Assembly (NCBI RefSeq): GCF_003865135.1
Contig: NZ_BHZC01000001.1
Coordinates: 5,270,001-5,334,000 of the forward strand
DNA from: Streptomyces chrestomyceticus JCM 4735
GTDB taxonomy: Bacteria; Actinomycetota; Actinomycetes; Streptomycetales; Streptomycetaceae
Reading direction: 5' to 3'
DNA length: 64,000 nt
This document shows positions 53,316 to 63,081 of the stretch, one piece after another (positions within the stretch are counted from its first letter, which is position 1; every line of letters begins with the position of its first letter). The notes beneath the pieces are model-generated. The model was not told where the DNA came from. It saw only the letters and a list, made by a program, of their open reading frames with translations, and ran no database searches. A program made the position numbers and the translations under genes.

Positions 53316-53341
53316 GGAATGAGACGCCTGTGGTGGCCGTT
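53316..53341 (+). promoter_or_regulatory. SigR-type promoter for guaB
   Basis: GGAAT (53316-53320), 18 bp, GTT (53339-53341) matches the SigR consensus GGAAT-N18-GTT exactly. SigR controls the thiol-oxidative stress response of Streptomyces. A TAGCAT (53341-53346) also overlaps and might serve a vegetative promoter. The leader to the ATG at 53386 is about 40 nt. Confidence 0.6.
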
Positions 53342-53361
53342 AGCATGGGTGTCCGCGCTGA

Positions 53362-54888
<1,527 letters not shown>

Positions 54889-54953
54889 GCCGGTAGGTGT
54901 CGTGGACACCTCCCACGTGCTCCTCGAAAACGCAGACTGATCAAGCCCTGATA

Positions 54954-54989
54954 CGTCCCCAGCGTCCCCGGTCGGGGATACTGGGGACG
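54954..54989 (+). promoter_or_regulatory. Nested hairpin just upstream of guaB3
   Basis: CGTCCCCA (54954-54961) pairs with TGGGGACG (54982-54989), and TCCCCG/CGGGGA pair inside, with a 3-nt internal loop. It ends 24 nt before the guaB3 GTG. It could terminate guaB transcription or form a structured guaB3 leader. Confidence 0.55.
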
Positions 54990-55013
54990 TAATCGTATGG
55001 AAGGGCCACACAC

Positions 55014-56141
55014 GTGACTGAGATCGAGATCGGGCGCGGCAAGCGCGGCCGCCGGGCGTACGCCTTCGACGACATCGCCGTCGTACCGAGTCGGCGCACC
55101 CGCGACCCGAAGGAGGTCTCGATCGCCTGGCAGATCGATGCCTACCGTTTCGAGCTGCCGTTCCTGGCGGCCCCGATGGACTCGGTCGTCTCGCCGCAGA
55201 CCGCCATCCGCATCGGTGAGCTGGGCGGCCTGGGCGTCCTGAACCTGGAAGGGCTCTGGACGCGCTACGAGGACCCGGAGCCGCTGCTCGCGGAGATCGC
55301 GGAGCTGGACGGCGAGGCCGCCACCAAGCGCCTCCAGGAGATCTACGCCGCGCCGATCAAGGAAGAGCTGATCGGGCAGCGCATCAAGGAGGTGCGCGAC
55401 TCCGGTGTGGTCACCGCCGCCGCGCTCTCGCCGCAGCGTACGGCCGAGTTCTCCAAGGCCGTGGTGGACGCGGGCGTGGACATCTTCGTGATCCGCGGCA
55501 CCACCGTCTCGGCCGAGCACGTCTCGTCGGCCGCCGAGCCGCTGAACCTGAAGCAGTTCATCTACGAGCTGGACGTCCCGGTGATCGTCGGCGGCTGCGC
55601 CACGTACACCGCGGCCCTGCACCTGATGCGCACCGGCGCGGCGGGCGTGCTGGTCGGCTTCGGCGGCGGCGCCGCGCACACCACCCGTAACGTGCTCGGC
55701 ATCCAGGTGCCGATGGCGACCGCGGTGGCCGACGTGGCCGCTGCCCGCCGGGACTACATGGACGAGTCCGGCGGCCGGTACGTGCACGTCATCGCCGACG
55801 GCGGCGTGGGCTGGTCCGGCGACCTGCCCAAGGCCATCGCCTGCGGCGCGGACGCGGTGATGATGGGCTCGCCGCTGGCGCGCGCCACCGACGCGCCGGG
55901 CCGCGGCCACCACTGGGGCATGGAGGCCGTGCACCCGGACGTGCCGCGTGGCAAGCGGATGGACCTGGGCGCGGTCGGCACCACCGAGGAGATCCTGTGC
56001 GGTCCCTCGAACACGCCGGACGGTTCGATGAACTTCTTCGGCGCGCTGCGCCGGGCGATGGCGACCACCGGCTACTCCGAGCTGAAGGAGTTCCAGCGGG
56101 TCGAGGTGACGGTCGCGCCGTCGCAGCACGACAAGCGCTGA
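55014..56141 (+). CDS. guaB3: GuaB3-family IMP dehydrogenase-related protein
   Basis: The product is 375 aa with an IMPDH-like TIM barrel but no CBS domains. FDDIAVVPSRRTRDPKEV, LPFLAAPMDSVVSP and ADGGVGWSGDLPKAIACGADAVMMGSPLA are recognisable. At the position of the IMPDH catalytic loop GSICTTR it reads GGGAAHTTR, so the nucleophilic Cys is absent and true IMP dehydrogenation is not expected. The GuaB3 family is conserved in actinobacteria beside guaB, and some cyanobacterial members have been proposed to act in purine salvage. The start at 55014 is a GTG. Confidence 0.93.
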   Translation: MTEIEIGRGKRGRRAYAFDDIAVVPSRRTRDPKEVSIAWQIDAYRFELPFLAAPMDSVVSPQTAIRIGELGGLGVLNLEGLWTRYEDPEPLLAEIAELDGEAATKRLQEIYAAPIKEELIGQRIKEVRDSGVVTAAALSPQRTAEFSKAVVDAGVDIFVIRGTTVSAEHVSSAAEPLNLKQFIYELDVPVIVGGCATYTAALHLMRTGAAGVLVGFGGGAAHTTRNVLGIQVPMATAVADVAAARRDYMDESGGRYVHVIADGGVGWSGDLPKAIACGADAVMMGSPLARATDAPGRGHHWGMEAVHPDVPRGKRMDLGAVGTTEEILCGPSNTPDGSMNFFGALRRAMATTGYSELKEFQRVEVTVAPSQHDKR

Positions 56142-56158
56142 GGCACGGCCACGGACGC

Positions 56159-56201
56159 CGAAGGGCCCGGACCGCACACCTCGTGCGGTCCGGGCCCTTC
56201 G
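56159..56201. terminator. Bidirectional terminator after guaB3
   Basis: CGAAGGGCCCGGACCGCA (56159-56176) pairs perfectly over 18 bp with TGCGGTCCGGGCCCTTCG (56184-56201), with a 7-nt loop. It lies between convergent guaB3 and the membrane-protein gene and should stop both. Confidence 0.85.
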
Positions 56202-56217
56202 CCGTGCGGGCGGGGCG

Positions 56218-56754
56218 TCAGGCCCCCAGCTTCTTGGCGACCTGGAAGCCGCCGGCGCCCGCCAGCAGGTAGAAGGCCACGTCGATCAGGCCGAGGTACT
56301 CCTTCCACACCGCGTGGACCACGTCGAAGTGGCTGAAGACGGTCTCGGTGAGCGAGGCGTGCGCGAGGTCGGAGGTGATGAGGGCCATGCCGAAGACCTG
56401 GCCGAGGTAGAGCCCGAGCAGGCCGAGCACCGCGCCGACGACCGGCAGCGCGGCGTTGCGGCCGCCCACCTTGCCCACGACGGCGCCGATCAGCGCGCCG
56501 ACGGCGAGCGCCGCGTAGCCGATCGAGGCGCCGTCGACGGCCTTGAGGACCGCGCCGTAGACACCGGCCGCGACCAGCGTGGTGACGACACCGAGCGCGA
56601 CGGCCAGTCCGGCGTTGCCCTGGCGGGCGGGCGGCGGAGCCGTCGGGGCCGGGAAGCCGCCCGGAGCGGGGAAGCCGCCCGGTGCGGGAGCGCCGTACGG
56701 GCCCTGCGGCGGCTGGTGGGGCTGCTGAGGCGCGGGCGGCACGGACTGGCTCAT
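56218..56754 (-). CDS. Pro/Gly-rich membrane protein of unknown function
   Basis: The product is 178 aa. The first ~45 residues are Pro/Gln/Ala-rich (PPAPQQPHQPPQGPYGAPAPGGFPAPGGFPAP), a cytoplasmic low-complexity arm common in streptomycete membrane proteins. About four hydrophobic helices follow from residue 47, with a soluble loop before the last. The ATG at 56754 has GGGGGA upstream. No family was recognised beyond this. Confidence 0.75.
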   Translation of the reverse strand: MSQSVPPAPQQPHQPPQGPYGAPAPGGFPAPGGFPAPTAPPPARQGNAGLAVALGVVTTLVAAGVYGAVLKAVDGASIGYAALAVGALIGAVVGKVGGRNAALPVVGAVLGLLGLYLGQVFGMALITSDLAHASLTETVFSHFDVVHAVWKEYLGLIDVAFYLLAGAGGFQVAKKLGA

Positions 56755-56906
56755 GAAGATTCCCCCGAGGTGGAGACCGTCGCGGCGCTGGGCACGGGAC
56801 CGGTCGGCATGGACGCGCACACGTTCGATGCGCGGACACAAATTAACAGACAGGTCTGACATGTCCGCTACGAAATTCCGCCCGGGCGCAGAGCCGGTAC
56901 GCGGCG

Positions 56907-58193
56907 TCAGAGCCGGTACGCGGCGCCCGTCGGTGTCGCCCCCCGGGTGTCCAGCAGCAACTGGGCCTTCACCGCCAGGCCCTGGAGGTCGTACGTGCGG
57001 TGGTGCTGGAGCAGCACGGTGAGGTCGGCCCCGGCGGCCGCTTCGTAGAGGGCGTCGGCGCGCGGGACGGGCCGGTCCTGGACCTGCCACTGGTGGACGT
57101 ACGGGTCGTGATACGTGATGTGCGCGCCCAACTCCATAAGCCGGGAGGCGACTTCGCGGGCCGGGGAGCCTTCCTCGTCGCCGGTGTCCGGCTTGTACGT
57201 GACGCCCAGCAGCAGCACGCGGGCGCCGCGCGCGGACTTGCCGTGCTCGTTGAGCAGGGTCGCGCAGCGCTGTACGACATAGCGCGGCATCCGGCTGTTG
57301 ACCTCCTGCGCCAGCTCGACCAGACGCAGGGGGTAGCCGAGCGAACGGCCCTTGTAGGAGTAGTAGTTGGGGTCGATGGGGGCGGTATGGCCGCCGACCC
57401 CGGGGCCGGGGCGGAACGCCTGGAACCCGAACGGTTTGGTCTCGGCGCAGCGGATGACGTCCCACAGGTCGACGCCGATGTCGTGGCAGAGCACCGCCAT
57501 CTCGTTCATGAGCGCGATGTTCAGGTGCCGGTAGTTGGTCTCCAGCAGCTTGGCCGTCTCCGCCTCGCGCGGCCCGCGCGCGCGGACGACCTTGTCGGTG
57601 AGCCGGGCATAGAACGCGGCCGCGGCCTCCGTGCAGGCCGGGGTCAGACCGCCGATGACCTTGGGGACGGTGCTGTAGCGGTGCGCGCGGTTGCCGGGGT
57701 CGTGGCGGGCGGGGGAGCAGGCGAGATGGAAGTCGCGTCCCGCGGTCAGACCGGAGCCCTCTTCCAGGAGGGGGCGCAGGAATTCCTCGGTGGTGCCCGG
57801 GTAGACGGTGGACTCCAGGACGACCGTGGTGTGCGGGCGCAACTGCGCCGCCAGTACGCGGGCGGCGTCGGCGACCGCGGTCAGGTCGAGGGCGCCGTCC
57901 GCGCCGAGTGGGGTGGGGGCGCAGATGACAGCCGTACGGACCCGGCCGAGCGCGGTGGGGTCGTCGGTGACGCGGAAGCCGGCCGCGAGCAGCCGGCGGG
58001 TCTCGGACGCGCTGAGCGGGCTGTGCGCGGTGGTGGCCGGGCGGCCGTCCGGGGGCGCGGCGGTGTCCGGCGCGGCCGCGGCCGGCGGCGGTCCGGGTTC
58101 GTAGCCGATGGTGCGGACGCCGGCGAGGGCGGCGGCCTGGGCGAGGGGGAGACCGATATGGCCTAGTCCGATGACGGCGAGGTCTGCGGGCAT
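56907..58193 (-). CDS. Nucleotide-sugar dehydrogenase homologue lacking catalytic Cys
   Basis: The product is 428 aa with the UDP-glucose/GDP-mannose dehydrogenase fold. The NAD motif is VIGLGHIGLPLAQAAALAG (8-26), and TVYPGTTEEFLRPLL is present. The motif GPGVGGHCxPxDP here reads GPGVGGHTAPIDP, so the nucleophilic Cys is Thr270. The usual SPER is SPAR. The Lys in ETAKLLETNYRHLNIA and the Asp in PIDP remain. A full four-electron oxidation to a uronic acid is therefore doubtful. It is divergent from glpD and followed by no other sugar gene. The ATG at 58193 fits the fold start. Confidence 0.85.
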   Translation of the reverse strand: MPADLAVIGLGHIGLPLAQAAALAGVRTIGYEPGPPPAAAAPDTAAPPDGRPATTAHSPLSASETRRLLAAGFRVTDDPTALGRVRTAVICAPTPLGADGALDLTAVADAARVLAAQLRPHTTVVLESTVYPGTTEEFLRPLLEEGSGLTAGRDFHLACSPARHDPGNRAHRYSTVPKVIGGLTPACTEAAAAFYARLTDKVVRARGPREAETAKLLETNYRHLNIALMNEMAVLCHDIGVDLWDVIRCAETKPFGFQAFRPGPGVGGHTAPIDPNYYSYKGRSLGYPLRLVELAQEVNSRMPRYVVQRCATLLNEHGKSARGARVLLLGVTYKPDTGDEEGSPAREVASRLMELGAHITYHDPYVHQWQVQDRPVPRADALYEAAAGADLTVLLQHHRTYDLQGLAVKAQLLLDTRGATPTGAAYRL

Positions 58194-58403
58194 GGCTGGC
58201 TGCCGTCCTTCCCGAGCGGTTCCGGATGAGGCGGTGAAGCATAAGAGCATAAATAGACTAAGCGGACATTTGGCCCAGAATGGGGATTGGCGGATCGGGG
58301 GCGGCGGGGTGTTGCCCGGCCCGCCGGAGGGTGGATACGGGCCGGTGGCGCGGCCAAAATCGACGGACGGGGAGTGTGGCCCCGACCACAGCGGGAGGCA
58401 GCG

Positions 58404-60110
58404 GTGAGGACAGCGACACTCGGACCGGCCCAGCGTGCCGAAGCGCTCGCACGGATGGCGGAACGGGAGCTGGACATTTTGGTGGTCGGCGGCGGAGTCG
58501 TCGGCGCCGGCACGGCACTGGACGCGGCGACCCGCGGCCTGGACACCGGACTGGTCGAGGCCCGCGACTGGGCATCGGGCACGTCGAGCCGGTCGAGCAA
58601 GCTCATCCACGGCGGACTGCGGTACCTGGAGATGCTGGACTTCGCGCTCGTAAGGGAAGCGCTGAAGGAGCGCGGGCTGCTGCTGGAGCGGCTCGCGCCG
58701 CACCTGGTCAAGCCGGTTCCGTTCCTCTACCCGCTCACCCACAAGGGCTGGGAACGCTGGTACGCGGGCTCCGGCGTCGCCCTGTACGACGGCATGTCGA
58801 TCTCCTCCGGGCACGGCCGCGGACTGCCCGTCCACCGGCACCTCTCGCACAAGCGCGCGCTGCGGGTCGCGCCCTGCCTGAAGAAGGACGCCCTGGTCGG
58901 CGCGTTGCAGTACTACGACGCCCAGATGGACGACGCCCGCTTCGTGATGAACCTCGTCCGCACCGCGGCCGCTTACGGGGCGGACGCCGCCAACCGGGCC
59001 AGGGTGGTCGGCTTCCTGCGCGAGGGCGAACGCGTCGTCGGCGCCCGGGTGCAGGACGTGGAGGCGGGCGGTGAGTACGAGGTACGGGCGCGCCAGATCG
59101 TGAACGCGACCGGCGTGTGGACCGACGACACCCAGGCCCTGATCGGCGAGCGCGGCCAGTTCCACGTACGGGCGTCCAAGGGCATCCACCTGGTCGTGCC
59201 CAAGGACCGCATCCACTCGACGACCGGGCTGATCCTGCGCACGGAGAAGAGCGTGCTCTTCGTCATCCCGTGGGGACGGCACTGGATCGTCGGCACGACC
59301 GACACCGACTGGGACCTGGACAAGGCGCACCCGGCGGCGTCCAGCGCCGACATCGACTACCTGCTGGAGCACGTGAACTCGGTGCTCGCCACCCCGCTCA
59401 CCCGCGACGACGTCGAGGGCGTCTACGCGGGTCTGCGCCCCCTGCTGGCCGGCGAGTCGGACGCGACCAGCAAGCTGTCGCGCGAGCACACCGTCGCGCA
59501 CCCGGTGCCGGGCGTCGTCGTGGTCGCGGGCGGCAAGTACACGACGTACCGGGTGATGGCCAAGGACGCGGTGGACGAGGCGGTGCACGGGCTCGACCAG
59601 CGGGTCGCCGAGTGCGTCACCGAGGACACGCCGCTCGTCGGCGCCGAGGGCTACAAGGCGCGGTGGAACGCGCGGGCCCACACGGCGGCGCGTACCGGCC
59701 TGCACGTGGTGCGCGTCGAGCACCTGCTGAACCGTTACGGCTCCCTGGCCGACGAGGTCTTCGAGCTCATCCTCGCCGACCCGGGCCTCGGCGAGCCGCT
59801 CGCCGCCGCCGACGACTACCTGCGCGCCGAGGTCGTCTACGCCTGCACCCACGAGGGCGCCCGCCACCTCGACGACGTCCTCACCCGCCGTACGCGCATC
59901 TCCATCGAGACCTTCGACCGGGGCACCCGCAGCGCCCGCGAGTGCGCGGAGCTGATGGCTCCGGTCCTGGGCTGGGACGCGGACCAGGTCGACCGCGAGG
60001 TGCAGCACTACGAGAAGCGGGTGGAGGCGGAGCGCGAGTCGCAGCGGCAGCCGGACGACCTGACCGCCGACGCGGCGCGGCTGGGGGCGCCGGACATCGT
60101 GCCGCTGTAA
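58404..60110 (+). CDS. glpD: Glycerol-3-phosphate dehydrogenase (FAD)
   Basis: GlpD oxidises sn-glycerol-3-phosphate to dihydroxyacetone phosphate and passes electrons to quinones. The product is 568 aa. The FAD motif is ILVVGGGVVGAGTALDAATRGL (about 27-48). SSKLIHGGLRYLEMLDFALVREALKER and the mid-domain GVWTDD, PWGRHWIVGTTDTDWD and VVVAGGKYTTYRVMAKDAVD are diagnostic. The C-terminal helical domain is complete. The GTG at 58404 follows GGGAGG. A terminator follows the stop. Confidence 0.95.
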   Translation: MRTATLGPAQRAEALARMAERELDILVVGGGVVGAGTALDAATRGLDTGLVEARDWASGTSSRSSKLIHGGLRYLEMLDFALVREALKERGLLLERLAPHLVKPVPFLYPLTHKGWERWYAGSGVALYDGMSISSGHGRGLPVHRHLSHKRALRVAPCLKKDALVGALQYYDAQMDDARFVMNLVRTAAAYGADAANRARVVGFLREGERVVGARVQDVEAGGEYEVRARQIVNATGVWTDDTQALIGERGQFHVRASKGIHLVVPKDRIHSTTGLILRTEKSVLFVIPWGRHWIVGTTDTDWDLDKAHPAASSADIDYLLEHVNSVLATPLTRDDVEGVYAGLRPLLAGESDATSKLSREHTVAHPVPGVVVVAGGKYTTYRVMAKDAVDEAVHGLDQRVAECVTEDTPLVGAEGYKARWNARAHTAARTGLHVVRVEHLLNRYGSLADEVFELILADPGLGEPLAAADDYLRAEVVYACTHEGARHLDDVLTRRTRISIETFDRGTRSARECAELMAPVLGWDADQVDREVQHYEKRVEAERESQRQPDDLTADAARLGAPDIVPL

Positions 60111-60137
60111 AGGTACGGACCTCAGCCGGCCGGTGCT

Positions 60138-60172
60138 GCCGGGCGGGCCCGACGCGACCGGGCCTGCCCGGC
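60138..60172 (+). terminator. Terminator of glpD
   Basis: GCCGGGC (60138-60144) pairs with GCCCGGC (60166-60172), and an inner GGCCCG/CGGGCC extends it after one mismatch, around an ACGCGA loop. It lies 27 nt after the glpD stop. Confidence 0.65.
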
Positions 60173-60196
60173 AGAACGCTGTTCCGGGCACCGAAA

Positions 60197-60247
60197 GCGA
60201 CCTGAAGGCGACCTGAAGGCGACCTGAAGCGACCCGAAGCGACCCGG
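60197..60247. repeat. 11-bp tandem repeat with CTGAAG core
   Basis: Five consecutive units of 10-11 bp begin at 60197. The first three contain CTGAAG at 60202, 60213 and 60224, exactly 11 bp apart; the last two are CCGAAG and CCGGCG variants. The period of one helical turn is typical of OmpR/PhoB-family binding. The same CTGAAG core recurs upstream of the LCP gene at 32206-32231. Confidence 0.65.
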
Positions 60248-60625
60248 CGACGGTCGCGGCGAGGGTGACCAGGCGAAGGAAGGTGCGGCGGGTGGGGCGG
60301 GTGCGGCGCGGGGAGAACCGGAGGGGGCGGTACCGGCGTGAAGGAAAGGGAGGCCGGAGCCGGACCGGGTGACGGAAGGGGCTCGGGAGACGCGGGAGAC
60401 GCCGGAGGAGATGAGGCCGATGATGCCCTCGTCAGCGGGGACGCCACCCTTCCGGGCCATCATGGCGGGTGCACAACAGGCGCCGAGTCGTGGACCCTGG
60501 CCTTCCCCACGGGCGCGGATGAGAGAGAATGAAGGCTCCGCCAGGGTGGGTTGTCCGAGTTGGGCCAGTTTGGTGATCGACAAGTGTTCGAGATGCCAAC
60601 TCGGCTGGATTGCAGAGGGGATTCA

Positions 60626-62812
60626 GTGGGCGACGAGGTCGAGATGGACGGCAAGGAGGGCAGGCTGCTCGCCGGCCGGTACCGGCTCGCCGAAGTCCTC
60701 GGCCGGGGCGGAATGGGTACGGTCTGGCGCGCCCGGGACGAGGTGCTCGGCCGTACGGTCGCGGTCAAGGAGCTGCGCTTCCCTGGCGGGGTCGAGGAGG
60801 ACGAGAAGCGCCGCCTGATCACCCGTACGCTGCGGGAGGCCAAGGCGATCGCCCGGATCCGCAACAACGGCGCGGTCACGGTCTTCGACGTGGTCGACGA
60901 GGACGACCGCCCGTGGATCGTCATGGAGCTGGTCGAGGGCCGCTCGCTCGCCGAGGTGGTGCGCGACGACGGCCCGCTGACGCCGCGCCGGGCGGCCGAG
61001 GTCGGCCTCGCCGTCCTCGACGTGCTGAACGCCGCCCACCGCGAGGGCATCCTGCACCGCGACGTGAAGCCCTCCAACGTCCTGATGTCCGACGACGGCC
61101 GGGTCGTGCTCACCGACTTCGGCATCGCCCAGGTCGAGGGCGACCCCTCGGTGACCTCCACCGGCATGCTCGTCGGCGCGCCCTCGTACATATCGCCCGA
61201 GCGGGCCCGCGGCCAGAAGCCCGGCCCGCCGGCGGACCTGTGGTCGCTGGGCGGCCTGCTGTACGCCTGTGTCGAGGGCGTGCCCCCGTACGACAAGGGG
61301 TCGGCGATCGCCACCCTGACCGCGGTGATGACCGAGCCGCTGGAGCCGCCGAAGAGCGCCGGTGTGCTGGAAGAGGTCATCTACGGGCTGCTGGTGAAGG
61401 ACCCGGCGGAGCGGCTCGACACCCCGGCCGCGCGGGCGCTGCTCCTGGACGCGGCCAGCGCGCCGGAGGACACCGGACCGGAACCGCCCGCTCCGGATGC
61501 GACGCGGGCGATGGCCCTGCCGGTCATCCCGGAGGAGGCCGCGGTGCGGCCCAAGGACCGCGGCCGGGACAAGGACCGGGAGACGGCGCGGTCGAAGCCG
61601 TCGGTGCCGCGCCCGCAGTGGAAGCCCAAGCAGCGCGGCAAGGACGCCGAGAGACGCGCGCCGGGAGCGGGCGGCGGTTCGCCGCGGCCGGACACGTCGG
61701 CTGCGGGTGCGCGTGCGGCGTCGGCCGCCGGTCCGCTCACGGACTCCGGGGCGCGTACGGCGCCGGGGCCCCGTACCGGATCGGGCGCAGGTACGACGGG
61801 TGCGACGGGCTCCGGAGCCAGGGCGGCGACCGCCTCGACGACACGGAGCACCACCGGCCAGTCGGCGCAGACCGGCTCCACGAACGGGCCGAAGAACTGG
61901 CCGACGGCGGTCGGCTCGGCCGGCCGGACGGGCTTCGAGTCGGAGGGCGCGAAGGAGAAGGTACGGACCGCGCTCCAGGCGGTGCGCAAGGCGGCGGCCG
62001 CCGCTGCCGCCGCCGCCAGGCCGGAGCCGAAGCAGGACGACGGCGCGCGCCCGGCCGGCCCGCCGCGGGCGTCCGTCACCGATGTCGTACCCCGCCGTAC
62101 GCTCGTCATCGCCGCGGTGGTCGTGGTGCTCGCCGTGCTCGGCACGGTGCTGGCCTTCGCGCTCAGCGGGAGCGACGAGAAGGACAGCGGCCGGGCGGCG
62201 GGCACCGACACGGCGGCCACCGGCGCGGCCGGCTCTGCACCGGCCTCAGCCGGTGACACCGCAGGCGAGCCGACGGACGGCAAGCCGGGCGGCGGACAGA
62301 ACGGCCGGAACGGTCAGAACGGCAAGCCGGGCGGTGACGGCAAGGACAAGGCACTGCCGCAGGGCTACGGGACGGTGTCCCACCCCGGGTTCCACTTCGC
62401 CGTGGCGCTGCCGTCCGGCTGGAAGCAGACGGACACGGCCGGCCAGAACTCCGGCGCGATCTTCAGCGCCTCGGGCGGCTTCCCGCGCGTCCAGATCGAC
62501 TACAACGCCAAGCCCGGCAGCGACGCCGCGGCCGCCTGGCGCAGCCTGGAGCCGGCCGTCCGCGGCAGCGTCCAGGACTACCGGCGCATCGACATCAAGC
62601 CGATCGCGTGGCGGGGGTACCCGACGGTCGCCGACTGGTCGTTCACGCGCAAGCAGAGCGGTCAGGACGTCCGGGTGCTCAACCGCGGTTTCCGGGCGGA
62701 CGACCAGCACGGCTACGCCATCATGGTCACCTGCAAGGCGGACGCCTGGGACGCGGCGGAGTGCCGGAACCTGCGGGACACCGCGTTCGCGACCTTCCAG
62801 GTGAAGGACTGA
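60626..62812 (+). CDS. Transmembrane Ser/Thr protein kinase (PknB type)
   Basis: The product is 728 aa. The kinase domain (about 18-285) is intact: GRGGMGTVW, Lys48 in VAVKEL, HRDVKPSN with Asp146, DFG at 164-166 and the APE-like SPE. A long Pro/Ala/Arg/Thr-rich linker (about 290-490) leads to one transmembrane helix at about 492-515. A ~210-residue extracellular part begins with a Gly/Asn-rich spacer and ends in a folded domain (PGFHFAVALPSGWKQTD...). No PASTA repeats occur. The GTG at 60626 follows GAGGGG. A pseudokinase gene follows after 269 bp. Confidence 0.93.
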   Translation: MGDEVEMDGKEGRLLAGRYRLAEVLGRGGMGTVWRARDEVLGRTVAVKELRFPGGVEEDEKRRLITRTLREAKAIARIRNNGAVTVFDVVDEDDRPWIVMELVEGRSLAEVVRDDGPLTPRRAAEVGLAVLDVLNAAHREGILHRDVKPSNVLMSDDGRVVLTDFGIAQVEGDPSVTSTGMLVGAPSYISPERARGQKPGPPADLWSLGGLLYACVEGVPPYDKGSAIATLTAVMTEPLEPPKSAGVLEEVIYGLLVKDPAERLDTPAARALLLDAASAPEDTGPEPPAPDATRAMALPVIPEEAAVRPKDRGRDKDRETARSKPSVPRPQWKPKQRGKDAERRAPGAGGGSPRPDTSAAGARAASAAGPLTDSGARTAPGPRTGSGAGTTGATGSGARAATASTTRSTTGQSAQTGSTNGPKNWPTAVGSAGRTGFESEGAKEKVRTALQAVRKAAAAAAAAARPEPKQDDGARPAGPPRASVTDVVPRRTLVIAAVVVVLAVLGTVLAFALSGSDEKDSGRAAGTDTAATGAAGSAPASAGDTAGEPTDGKPGGGQNGRNGQNGKPGGDGKDKALPQGYGTVSHPGFHFAVALPSGWKQTDTAGQNSGAIFSASGGFPRVQIDYNAKPGSDAAAAWRSLEPAVRGSVQDYRRIDIKPIAWRGYPTVADWSFTRKQSGQDVRVLNRGFRADDQHGYAIMVTCKADAWDAAECRNLRDTAFATFQVKD

Positions 62813-62991
62813 CCTGCCGCGGCCCGCGTACCGCAGAGGTGCGCAGGCCGACGAGGTGTGCGCGGCGCCATCCGCAGGGCGCGAGCGAAGTCCTGGGGGA
62901 ACTGTTGGCCGGAGCGCTCCTCAACCCACGCCCCCGGCACGTATCGTGAGACCCCGAAGACCGTACGCAGCCGCAATCGGAGGGAATGCGA

Positions 62992-63027
62992 CCGGTTTTG
63001 ACCACTGGGGGTAACCAGTGGAACCGG
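62992..63027 (+). promoter_or_regulatory. Structured leader before pseudokinase gene
   Basis: CCGGTT (62992-62997) and AACCGG (63022-63027) enclose CCACTGG (63002-63008) and CCAGTGG (63015-63021) with a GGGTAA loop; TTGA is bulged on one side. Immediately after, the palindrome CCGGGAGCTCCCGG occurs. The structure lies about 55 nt before the GTG at 63082 and may control its expression. It does not match a riboswitch I know. Confidence 0.5.
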
Positions 63028-63081
63028 GAGCTCCCGGGCAAAGCCGGGCAGGCGGCGTGAATCGCGCGCTGGGGAGGCGTC

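Larger units (their letters stand above)
60111..60625. other. glpD-kinase intergenic region
   Basis: This 515-bp gap has no convincing gene. It contains the glpD terminator (60138-60172) and the CTGAAG tandem array (60197-60247). About 350 bp of Gly/Ala-coding-like but unsupported sequence follows, then the kinase leader. The short open frames here lack ribosome-binding sites and homology. Confidence 0.55.

Noticed and set aside
60338..60532. 64-aa frame in the glpD-kinase gap
   Set aside because: Gly/Asp-rich composition, no ribosome-binding site and no homology. It looks like non-coding sequence.
62990..63060. c-di-AMP (ydaO), cobalamin or SAM riboswitch before the pseudokinase gene
   Set aside because: The paired elements do not contain the conserved core bases of these classes as far as I can tell by eye.
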